Below are positions 50,076-60,875 of a stretch of 64,000 nucleotides of DNA, piece after piece. The stretch is taken from positions 18,434,100 through 18,498,099 of the forward strand of contig NC_052473.1 in NCBI RefSeq assembly GCF_009730915.1. The letters are read 5' to 3'. This DNA comes from Dioscorea cayenensis subsp. rotundata. Lineage: Eukaryota; Streptophyta; Magnoliopsida; Dioscoreales; Dioscoreaceae. The notes below the pieces were generated by a model, which was not told where the DNA came from, did not search any database, and saw only the letters and a program-made list of their open reading frames with translations. The translations under genes and the position numbers were made by a program. Position 1 is the stretch's first letter. Each line of letters opens with the position of its first letter.

Positions 50076-52758
50076 GCCACAGCCCTGACGAGGATCCGTA
50101 CGAGAAGTGGGAGAAGAATAGAGAAACAGGGCCCACTCTAGCTAGGGCTTAAAAATGGCGAGCAGAATCAATGGGAGAGCGCCTTCTTCGATGCTTCCTC
50201 TCCTCCGCCGCTCCTCTCCCCCTCTCTCTCCTTTCTCTATATCTCCATCTCCATTGGAGAGAGATGAGAAGACCTATAAACTAGGAATAGGACCCCGCGC
50301 GTAGTTTCCTCGCACCTTCGTTTCCATTATTATTTATTTATTATTATTTTATATTTATATTTATATTTTTTTTTAATGTATTTTAATTTTATAATACTTG
50401 TTAATATTAATTTATTGAGGAATTATAACCCAATATTTTAACTTTTGTATGCTTTTTTTTTAATTATTTTTTGTTTTATATTTTACAAAATTTTAAAAAA
50501 AAATATGCTGCTTTGGATAAATAATATTAAATTGGATATAATTTTGAGTGTGATTGGGAAGTATTTAAAAATTAAAATTAAAATTTCGTTTTAATCTTTG
50601 GGTTTGTAAACCTTTGCATGTATTACCTCACTCCCTATGAAAAAATAAATAAATTATTGCCGATGGTGTCTTCATTTATTGTTTATTAGGAATGAGTTTT
50701 TTTTGTAAAAATGTTCATTTTATAGAAACTTTGAGATCAAAGCTGTAAAAACCCACGTAAAGTGAGACCATATATTAATTCTATATCTATGTATTTTTTA
50801 TTTATTTTTAAACAAAAGACATCTGTAAATGATAGATTATAAGGTTTAAAAGTTTGAATGGCTTTTAACCCTTATAATCTTTTTTTTTTTAATTTGAATA
50901 TATATATATATATATATATATATGGTTCCCTGATTTGTTGTGGGTGAATATATTCCAAAAAAACATATCTGAGATATCACTTTATTTATTGTGAATATAT
51001 TCCAAAAAAAAAAATTAAAGAAAGGTGAGAAAAGAGGGAGAAAGTGGCATAATTTTTCTTTCTTTTTAATGATTAATAAAGATGTAAATTATTAGTTGAT
51101 TATATAGTCAATAATCGCATGTGTTATTGGATTTGTATTATTCCAATTGAATTTTCTATTACAAGTCAACAATACAATACGGTGTCATGTATCACACATA
51201 ACATTAGCACCCTGTCACTATAATAATCATTAATGTTGGGTATCATGCCTCCACCAAGGAATGTTTTCCTTTCATATAAAGTAAATAAATAAATAAATAA
51301 ATAAATAAATTCTTCTCATGTGGAAGACTTATGCACATGATGGAATAATTTTAAACCTATATTTTAAAACCAAGAAATAATTCAATTTAAAATTTATCTA
51401 TTTTTTTCTAACACTTGTTATTATGCTTTCATAAAATTCATTTTTGTTCCATTCAACTTTATATTATTATAATTATATATTTTCTCTGAATGAAATAAAT
51501 AGAATTTTGAAAGTAGTAGATTGGACCTCTCGATCAGTAGCACATTGCTATCATCTATCATTCTTTTTTCACCACTGATAAATAAAGTCATGTACTCTCT
51601 GTACTTTTTATTGAGTGTATTCTGTTTTGTTTGTCGTGTTTCTGTTAATTTTCTTTTTATTTCAACAAAAGTGATTTATCTAATTTTTATAGGATTTAAA
51701 GAAATATACTCTTTCCTACCCTAACTAAATAATCAAAATTCATTGGGGCCAAATGAATATATGCTGCTGATCCACCACATGGTGAAAAAAATTTTTCCAT
51801 AAAAATAATTGAATGAATGTCAATAATTTTTGTCTGGAATGATGTTATGATAGTACAATTTTTCAAATAAAAACATAATGGTACAAGATAAAAAAAGCTG
51901 TTTCATTGGAGAACACAATGAAGATATATAATTATATATTAATTTTACTATTTTGTAAATGAGGAGCAATTCATCACAAGCGCGTTGAAGTACGTTAAAT
52001 AATGGTAGTAAACTTGAAACAATAGGCTGTGTCTTTACTTGATTATGATCTCCATTTGTTGCTGATCACGAGAAAACGAGGACAGTTATTCTCTGCCGTC
52101 CGATTAAAAGACAAGGGACACATGTCCACTGTCAAGTCAAACTCAATGCTGTGTTCTCTTTATTGTTTTTTGGATGACATTATACAAAGCAATAATGGCC
52201 TGCATGTTTTAGTATTTAATATCTCATCGTGTTTGCAGGTTTACGTTACAATGAACTTTAAACTAAATATTTATTTATTTTATTTAAAATCTTATATATA
52301 TATATATATATTATTATGTTTTTGTTGATGCTATGGCCGGACAATTAAGCATAATCCAAAGATGGTCAGCTGAATACACAAATTTTATTTTTGCTTCAGA
52401 GATGATAAGATGCCATATGTCCTGCAAAAGAAGATACATTTTGGTTGAAATATTCAACCAAACTAATAATGATATTAATAATAAATAAATAAATAAATAA
52501 CAGTTGGTAAGAATCTGGAGATTCTTTGGCTTTGAGAAACCTTGACCTTGTTAGTAGAAAAAGTACACAAATACAACTTATATTCTAAAACAGAGTTGTT
52601 AACAGCAGGAATTTGAACTCACAAGAAGTTTGTGTGTACAGATTGAGGTGTTCAAAGACACCAAAATTCAGACACAAAATGTGACAAAAAGCTGATGAAC
52701 ATTAATACAAGTTTTACTTAAAACAAAATCACAAACAATAGTCAGAAAGTATATGATT
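50076..52758. other. Spacer between the Ca2+-ATPase and MAC5 genes
   Basis: 50076-50290 is GC/CT-rich and is probably the 5' UTR and proximal promoter of the Ca2+-ATPase. The rest is AT-rich with (AT)n at 50899-50923 and 52294-52310 and an (AAAT)n run at about 51281-51308. The last few hundred bases before 52759 are probably MAC5 3' UTR. No other gene seen. Confidence 0.5.
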
Positions 52759-55700
52759 TCAAGTTTGAGGGGCAGAAGGAGCTGAGCTTTGATGTTCATA
52801 TGGCCTTCCTACCGACGGTGGTCGGGGCGGAGGTCCCGGCATTGGTTGATAGGGTGGGTACTGATGCTGATAGTGCATTGGTAAAGATGATGGTGGTGGT
52901 GGTGGCGGCAGTGTAGGGTACCCGTATGGAGGATAGAAATTTGGGTACTGGCCATGAGGCCGTGGCGGTGGTGGTCCTAAAGGATATGAAGAATGTCCGG
53001 AACCATCCAGTCCTCGGGGTTGGCCTGGCTTTTCCAGTCCCGTTTTGCTGTCACTTGTTTCTCCGGATGATACGATTGCCCCCATCCTCTGAGGGTCCAT
53101 TGACGGGTAAAAGGTTCGTTGTGGTGGCAGTGGCACTGGAATGTTGAAGTAGGGCATTGCTGGTTGCTGTTGCTGCTGCGGTGCGTGGTCCTCAGTACCA
53201 GGAGGGAGTGGTTGCTGGCCACTCTGTTGCTGAGATACAAGGGCTCGGGGGAGCATACCTCCGTGGGCCACGAGCCCTTGCCTCGCAGCTTCATCTTCCC
53301 CTCCCTCGCCTTCAGGCTTCAGAGTTTGTGGCCTCCCCCACATCAACTTCAGGCGCAGACCTTTGATTACCAGCTTGTTTGATAGCTCTTCCGCCGCCTT
53401 TTCAGCACCCTCTCTAGTTGTGTATGCCACAAAGGCGCACGCACGCTGAAGCACCATCCTGATGGACTCTATCTCACCATAGGCATAAAACTGATCTCGG
53501 AGATCCTGCTCACTGATACGAGCATCTAGGCCACCGACGTAGAGGGTCTTTATACTCTCGTCATCGGGAGGGACAAGGGATGGCATCTCCCCTGCCTTGG
53601 CTAAGAGCTTCATGGCAACTGGGTCATTTATTCTGCAAAAAAAAAAAAATTTCAAAGCAGAATTCAAATTTCATTAGAATCAATTCATTATCAGACTCAA
53701 GAATTAATAACTTATCAGTGAAAACATGGACATCATTCCATTAAAAAGCAGGGTCAAACCAAATTATAATGATTTGCATGTATAGGACAAACTCCCAGTG
53801 CCACACATGGATAAACAGCAGATTAGGAGAACTTCATCACCCATGATCACAAATTCACACATGCGTTAACCATAGCGATACCAGTCTATGTTTTCAAGGC
53901 AGTCTCAACTCAGAAAATTAAGAGATGAAAGCTTTACTTGTTGCAAATTTGGCATAAAAGGCAACATTATCAATGATATGATCTAATACGTACCCATAGT
54001 ATCGATCTTTTATGTTTTGCTGAGATAACTCCCCAGTTTGTGGCATCTCGTGGCGGTATGGGCATTCAGAGCCTCTCGTACACTCACCACGCACATAGAA
54101 GCTGCAAACATGAGCTCTGTTTCTCTGGTAGTAAGGTGTGGTCCTCTGAAGCTTCAAAATTGTGTCGTTGGGTCGTGCCTTTCCAAATGACGATTCATAA
54201 TCTATACCAGCTCTAGCCTACAGAATATAGATTCAGGGATAGAGACGAGTCAATAACAAAAGATGAGCAACACCTACTAAACAACACAGGGCTAAATGAT
54301 ATGCCAACACAGAACAACACATATAGCTCATCACTAAAGGGAAAACAATGTTCTTGAGAGCATAAGCATGAAGTAAATGTTGCATTCATTTGAATCTCAT
54401 GACCGATCAATTATTACTTGCGAAAGGAAGACAAGATGCAGATATCTATGACGATTATTTGTAATTCTTAGGCATGGGCATCTGATCACTTTTATAAAAG
54501 GACGAAAATGACATAACAAGTCTACACCATGGTACCAGAAAAAAGAGCCATGCAATACAAACTGCAAATAAAAGATTTTCCAACTTCAAATTTGTTTCAG
54601 GCTAACTATGGCATAAACATAATCAAGCATTGCAGACCAATTTCAAGTTTCAAGGCCCTATAAACTTCAGTAGATGCACAATCCGAACCAAAAACAATTT
54701 CTAGCTATGACATGAACAGGCAGTCAACTATAGCATACCAACTTCAAGTTTCAAATGCTCTTATAAACTTCCATATAAGTCAAAACTCAGACAACCTACT
54801 GATACAACCAAACATCTAGCTATAGCATAAACCTCTAATCAAGCATTGCATACCAATTTCAAATTTCAAAAGCCCATATATGAACTTCAGATGTAAAACC
54901 TAAAATGGTATAGTAGTACACAAAACATGCGTTCTACCTAGAATAAAATTAGTTTGGTCTTGAAAACTTTACAAACTAAAAACCACTATAAACTATAAAT
55001 TAACTTCGGTAACAACATTAGTGGAAAAGAAACATGACCGACCTTCATGCAAGGCTTTCTTTGACTAACAATGAGATGAAAAAAAAGCAATATAGCCTAA
55101 TTTATACAATTATACTTAATAATGCACACAAAAACTGTTACCCAATTATACAGTTTCCCAATGACTATTTTATCAAAAAGATAGCCAACCATAAACCAAA
55201 CGAAGTACAAATAGCACATATCCACACACCTTTTCAGAAATATTCTTATTTATCTACAGCATTGCACTGGAATCACAAGAATGTCTATCCAGGAATCATG
55301 ATGAAGTGCCATATACATGTACCAATTAATAATAAACACCAAAAAAAAGAAAGTCACTACTACATGAGCATCAAATGATCATAGAGTTTAAAATAAGTAC
55401 CCTGCGGTCATGCTCCTCGGCAAAGTACTCCCGATTCACATCACTCTTCGGAATGGAGTCATTCGAATTAATAGATAGAGCAGTATCCCGGACCTGGACT
55501 GGCAATCCATATTCCAGATCCAACAGGCAGACCTGGCACACATTCTTCAGCTTGCAGCAAGTCTGACAGATTTCTGTCTTCTTGTACCTTGCATCACGCC
55601 CTGGCCTCCATCGGAAGACAGTGAACGGCCGCGTGCAGATTTTGCACTCTTTATCATAGTCTGCTTTTGTCTGCAACAAGCAATACAGTGAAGCCAAAAA

Positions 55701-56548
55701 AGGCATAACGTCAATATTGAGGCAAAGTGAAAACAAATCCAGTAGCATCAAGGTGTAAACCATAAGACAAGTTATAACAGGTAGAAATAAACTTAGAGGA
55801 AGATGAAATAGGAGAGATCAGCCAATCCATACACTATCTATCTTCAAATCACTCAACATAAGCTAGTTTCTTTCCCAAATAAAACAAATAGGTAAATATT
55901 TTGCTAGTTTACAATGTATTTGACAGCAAAAAGATACAAATTTGAAGAGAAGAACAAATATAAAGCATTCACAAATTCCAAATGAAAGACCAGTCCTTGA
56001 GAACAAATTGAGGTTCATTAGCAGCATATTAGCATCCAAAGCAAATTCTCTCTTAATAAAATTGTCATTAATATATATCCAATCTAGTTTTCTCACAAGA
56101 TGAATATTCCATCCACTCGCAAATAAACAAAATCAGACTCAAAGAAAAGATAGAAATTTCATTGTCAGGATGATAGAATTAGGCCTTAAAATCATTGCAA
56201 ACGATAGAAATTTATCCATTTTTCACAAAAGATGAATCTTTCCATCGACTCAGTGACCTAAAAACACAAAAACCCTAAACAACCTATATCAATCTTTGCA
56301 AACAAACAAAATTAGGTTCAATGCGTGCCCAAATAAACGCAAATGATAGTATTCTTATCATCGTGACAGAATTAGGGTTTGTAAACAGAGATCAAGATGA
56401 AAACAGAAACAAAGCAAGCAAGAAAGAGAAGAAAGGATCGAACCATGCGGAGATAGGGGTTGTCGCCGAGGCAGGACTCGCAGATGATAGGGAAGTCGGA
56501 TCTCTCCCATCCATCCGCCTGCGCGTCTCGCAGCAGCCGATGCGCCAT
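52759..56548 (-). CDS. RBM22/MAC5-type pre-mRNA splicing factor, CCCH zinc finger plus RRM
   Basis: Four exons, 56548-56444, 55670-55401, 54217-53994 and 53632-52759, give 490 residues with all phases matching. In order: a Cys-rich N-terminal region ([35 protein letters not shown]), the SLT11/Ecm2-like zinc part; a CCCH finger [19 protein letters not shown] with C-x7-C-x5-C-x3-H spacing; then an RRM with RNP2 TLYVGGLD and RNP1-like [10 protein letters not shown] long Pro/Gln/Gly-rich C-terminal tail follows. Relatives are human RBM22 and Arabidopsis MAC5A/B/C, subunits of the NTC-related MOS4-associated complex that contact U6 snRNA and pre-mRNA at the spliceosome's active site; in Arabidopsis this complex also affects immunity and microRNA levels. 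Rice relatives are named CCCH zinc-finger proteins. No defect seen. Confidence 0.93.
54590..54914. repeat. Three diverged about 108-bp tandem repeats in MAC5 intron 2
   Basis: Units are anchored by GCAGACCAATTTCAAGTTTC, GCATACCAACTTCAAGTTTC and GCATACCAATTTCAAATTTC at about 54632, 54737 and 54848. Each is followed by an (A/T)AAACTTC or GAACTTCA block. They lie wholly inside the intron between 54218 and 55400. Confidence 0.6.
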
Positions 56549-57214
56549 TGAAGTCCCAGAACGAGAAGAAGAAGAAGAAGAAAAGAAGGTGCTTGCTTCC
56601 TCTTAAGCAAAGGCCATGGTTCTCATTGGTTGGTTTATCACGTGCTAGTCACGTGATAAAAAAATTGCTTCCATATCCCCGCAAAAATGGATAATTACTG
56701 GTTTATTTTTGTAAAAATTATATTTCTTTATACTGTATACATTTCTGTAGTTCTATATTATGATTAAAAATTAATTTATAAATATTTATAAAAATATAGA
56801 TTGATTTTTTTTATTTCCTAAAATGAATGAAGTAAAGTAATATAGGGTGGTGCAAAAATAAAAAAAAAAAAAAATATTTATACATATGTTTTTTTAGTTG
56901 ATTTTTGGATAGAATATGAAAATAAACAACAATGATTTATGAGATATATAAACAAATATTGTTTTTGTAAAGGGTATATAAATAATTTTCACATTTCTTC
57001 TATGTAAAGCCCCTTTTTTCTATTTAAAATAAAAATACTAAATGCTAATCAATTTCTTCTTGATTATGCTTTTTTAATTGAATTCATTAATCTTATTTTG
57101 ATCTGAAAAATTTAATTAAAAAAATAATAACAACTAAATCAAGTTTGGAAGAGCATGGTATTTTATATATATATATATATATATATGAGAAAATTTGTTG
57201 ATGAGAATGGTATT
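56549..57214. other. MAC5 leader and AT-rich spacer
   Basis: 56549-56640 is GC-richer and includes a short GAA/CTT tract at about 56567-56585, probably the MAC5 5' UTR and promoter. It contains CACGTG-like cores at about 56639-56656 (CACGTGCTAGTCACGTG). The remainder is AT-rich with (AT)n at 57165-57186. No gene seen. Confidence 0.5.
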
Positions 57215-57219
57215 AATAG

Positions 57220-60200
57220 TGTGATGTTTGCAACTTGGCCTTGTTGACCAGGTTGACCAAAGACATTTCTTTTTCCCTTTGACTGTTTGACTAAATTATG
57301 GGATTCCTGACACTGTTTCACCTTGACCTTGCTTCTCACCCAGCTGGCTTCTCCCCCGGGTGATGCTTCGGTCTTGTCGTGGTTGGTGGGAGAGGCATCC
57401 TCCTCCTCCTCCTTCTTCTTCTAAATAGCAACCTTCCTTTGAGTTTCGGACTGAAGAGGCCAGCCGTGAGGAGGATCTCGGAGTCGCAGCGCTTTGGGTT
57501 CGGCATCAGCGAGGGAGGTTGGAGATTCACCGTTTCTTTCTTCATCAAGCTTTAGGTTGGCATCTAGGGTGTTTGTGGATGAAGCTTCTTGTTAAATCTT
57601 TCTTCTAAGCTTGGTTTCATGCATCCTTGAAGCTTATCTGGTGTTGTTTGTGTCCATCTTGGTTGATCTATTCTGTCAGCATGCTTAAACTTTAGAGAGT
57701 ATCACATTTGATGATCTTGCTTTGTGGGTATATGTATATATCTTGTATGTGTAAATGGAAGTGCATGGGACCTTAATCTGTTTGATGATTTTATTTTGTT
57801 AAACCATGACTGTTCTATTGCTTTGTTAGCCTTGAACTTCTTAATTATGAGTAGATGGTTGTAGGCCTGAGGTGGTGTTAAGCTTGCAACTTAGTCAAAT
57901 TTTCGGGGTTACTGTTCATGTGTCATCTAAAACCTTGAGTTAGCAATGAGAACCTTGTGAGTGGGAGTAAACCTTGGTTGTTGATTTTAGATCCTTGCTT
58001 AATTATTTAGATGAAAGCTTTCATGCTTGTAAACTTGGGAACTTTGAGTATGCAGCCATAATTGTTTCAATTGGTAATATTATTCACACTTTGGTCTAAG
58101 CATGACCTCTTGTAATCTTGACATGATAGTTTATTATTTTTGTTAAGTATTCAATTCGTGGTTATAGTAACCTGATGCTTTAGTTTTTTGAAATCCTCTT
58201 TGTCTAAACTTGGGTTGATTGAATTTGTGTTAGTTTAATCATTTATAAGGATGTCCTTAATTTAGCTTTAATGGTGTTTAAGGCTAGACAGCATGTGAGT
58301 TTGGTTATGCATGGAATCTTGACTTTTAATATTTAATCCTCCAAAACCTTCTAGACTCTAAGTGCTTTAAGATAGATCATTGTTGGTATTAGCTTGACAC
58401 CTAGATTTAGTCTTTACAAGCACCCTTGTCAGCATGCTTTCTGAAATTTCTATTTGCTTAAATATCTACTAGTACAACTATAGGTCTTAAGAGCTTGTGT
58501 GACTTTCAGAAGCATAGTTATCATGCTTTATGATTATTTCACTCATGTGTATTTATATGGGTAGACATATACTTTCAATTATATTTTGATAGTTGGAATT
58601 CTAATTGCCATCCTTGAACATTGCATATCAGGTTATTATTTTTATACATAGGCATTTGACTGTGCTTGACTTACCATGCAATGATTGTAAATTCTTTCTC
58701 CGGGGCCTTAGTTGTAGTTAGGCCCGGCCCAAAACTAAATTCTAAGTTTAGCTTTTGTTGGTTAGATTTTGTAGCGAGCCCTAGTTCGCGGGACTTGGTG
58801 AACCCGACTCTGTAGCTCGGAGCTAGGTAGGCTCTCGCACCCGTAAATTCTGTATTTCTGATAATTATTATGTATTTAAGTTTTTTTCATTTTTTTGTGA
58901 TTTTATTTCATTATTTATTTACTTACTTGTCATTTATTTATTTATTTAGTTGTTTAATTATTTTATTTATTCAGCATTTTCTCTGTCTGTATTTCATATT
59001 TCTACGGGTTTTAGTACATCTCTATTCCTAGCTCGCCCAGCTAGGAGGAGTAAGTCCTAGCCATGTGCACATGTTTTCTGTAGTAGCGCTATCCCCCGAC
59101 TGCGGTCGAAGATCCGGCTTCGACTGTTCATACTCCGTTCTGTTCTGTCCCGACTTCACAGTCGATGATCCAGCCTCGTGTTGTCGATTTCTGTTATTAG
59201 CCAGAGAGATGTACATGACTGTTCTGCGTATTTTTTGTATTTTGGATTATTTCTGTATTCTGCATTTTTTTCTGCATTCTGTACGAATTATAATCTATTA
59301 TTCTGTGATATATGCTTTATCTGTTGTTTCTGCGATCCTACTAGGCCTCGTGGCTCATACACTCTGTGAATTCTGTTCTCGCAGGAGAAGATCAAGTATA
59401 GGATCAGGGGTGTCTGGGAGTCGTATTGTCGGTTTTTATCAGTATCTCTGTATTACCCTTTTGTGAGTGTAAGTAGTGGTGTCAAACGAGCAATGCCGGC
59501 CCGGGCCCGGCACAAGTTGGGCCGTGTTTGGCCCAAGTACGGTGCTACAGTAACGTGCTCGGGACAGGCACGACCCATACCTCGGGCCGTGCTGGGCTAG
59601 GGGTTTGCGGCCCGCGGGCCGGCACGACCCGTGGTCCGATTTGGGCCAACATAGCCCGACACGTCAAATGTAAGTTTTTTTTTTTAAAAAAAAAAATTGT
59701 TTTGGTATATTTTTTGTTTTTTTAATCAATAAGGCTTTTAGTTCTATGTTTTTGAATTTTAGTATATTTTTTTTTATATATTTTTAGCAATTTTAGGGCA
59801 TTTTTTTTATATTTTTGGGGTTTAAAATAAAAAATATAAATATAATATAACTTGGGCGGGCCACTTGTTGGGCTGACCTTGGTGGTTGGCGGGTCGTGCC
59901 GGCCCGGCACGATTTCTAGACGGGTCGTGCCGGCCCGAGCACGCATAGTGCATGGGCCGTGTGGGCCTGGGCCGGGCCAGCCCGTTTTACACCAATAAAT
60001 GTAAGTCTTGTATTTTGACTGTATTTGTGTTTTGCAAACTGTTGGGTGGTATTTGTATTCTGTAGGGCTGTTAAAGCCCGTACTTGTATTTTAGTTCCCA
60101 GTATCCTATTCGTGTTTTTGTATTATTGTTCATATCTGCTTGTTAGGGTTGACTCTGACCAGATCAAATCTGAGGCCTTACACCCAGTGGGGCCCAGTTC

Positions 60201-60254
60201 CACTGGTTGCGGCCGATCTGTAAGCGGGCCCGGCTGTGGGGCTGGGACGTGACA
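57220..60254 (+). mobile_element. Solo LTR, probable Ty3/Gypsy retrotransposon, hosting a nested hAT element
   Basis: Begins TGTGATGTTTGC and ends GGGACGTGACA, i.e. TG..CA termini, and is flanked by a perfect 5-bp duplication AATAG at 57215-57219 and 60255-60259. Without the nested 524-bp element it would be about 2.5 kb. There is no gag/pol coding sequence, primer-binding site or second LTR in the window, so it is a solo LTR left after LTR-LTR recombination. The Gypsy call rests on LTR length and the GACGTGACA-type end and is inference. Short frames inside it (for example 59065-59466) are not genes. Confidence 0.7.
59474..59997. mobile_element. Non-autonomous hAT-type element nested in the LTR
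   Basis: Imperfect terminal inverted repeats read TAGTGGTGTCAAACGAGC on the left and, from the right end inwards, TATTGGTGTAAAACGGGCT. An 8-bp flanking duplication, AGTGTAAG at 59466-59473 and AATGTAAG at 59998-60005 (one mismatch), is the size made by hAT transposases. Both subterminal regions are rich in GGCCCGGC/GGGCCG motifs, while the centre is T-rich and non-coding. About 524 bp, so a deletion derivative or MITE. Confidence 0.75.
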
Positions 60255-60259
60255 AATAG

Positions 60260-60875
60260 TGTATTTCATTACAGGTATTTAATTTTCTCCTAAATCAAAA
60301 ATCAAAGAGGAATAGACTTATATCTGCATGTAGACAAAACTTATTTCAAAACTATACAGGTTCTCAAATAGAATAATTTATCATATAAATTAAATATAAA
60401 TTTTTATTAATGGCACATCCAATTATCTCTAAAATAAAACTTAAAAAATCATAAAAATAGATTTTTTTTTTTTAAGACATATTAACAACTACCGCAAACA
60501 CACGTACTACATCACTACATCAATCATTGTATACGAACAAATTGAACTTTCAACCTCTTTTATAAAAATTAAATATTTTTTATCATTTAGCTATTGTGAA
60601 AATTACACTAGTTTATTTTTATTGGGATACAAAAATAATCACCACAAATACACTATCTAAATGCATTAATCACAAATCATCCTTAATACAGTATTCAACT
60701 CTTCATCTTTTGTGAAAAATCAATGTCTTGAATCATAATATTTTTTACCAAAATAAACGATTAGATTGCTAAGAAAAATAAAGACGTGCACAATTACAGT
60801 AGCTTATTTAATCTATTCCATTGGAAGAGGAAGAGAAAGACAGATTACAAAAGAAAAACAAATTAAGGAAAGAAA
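60260..60875. other. AT-rich spacer, UGT 3' flank
   Basis: Low-complexity AT-rich DNA between the LTR and the stop codon of the minus-strand UGT gene; part is probably its 3' UTR. No gene seen. Confidence 0.5.

Noticed and set aside
52926-53382. Plus-strand ORFs opposite the MAC5 last exon
   Set aside because: Antisense shadows of the GC-richer Pro/Gln-rich coding exon.
59065-59466. 133-codon ORF
   Set aside because: Lies wholly inside the solo LTR and has no retroelement or host domain.
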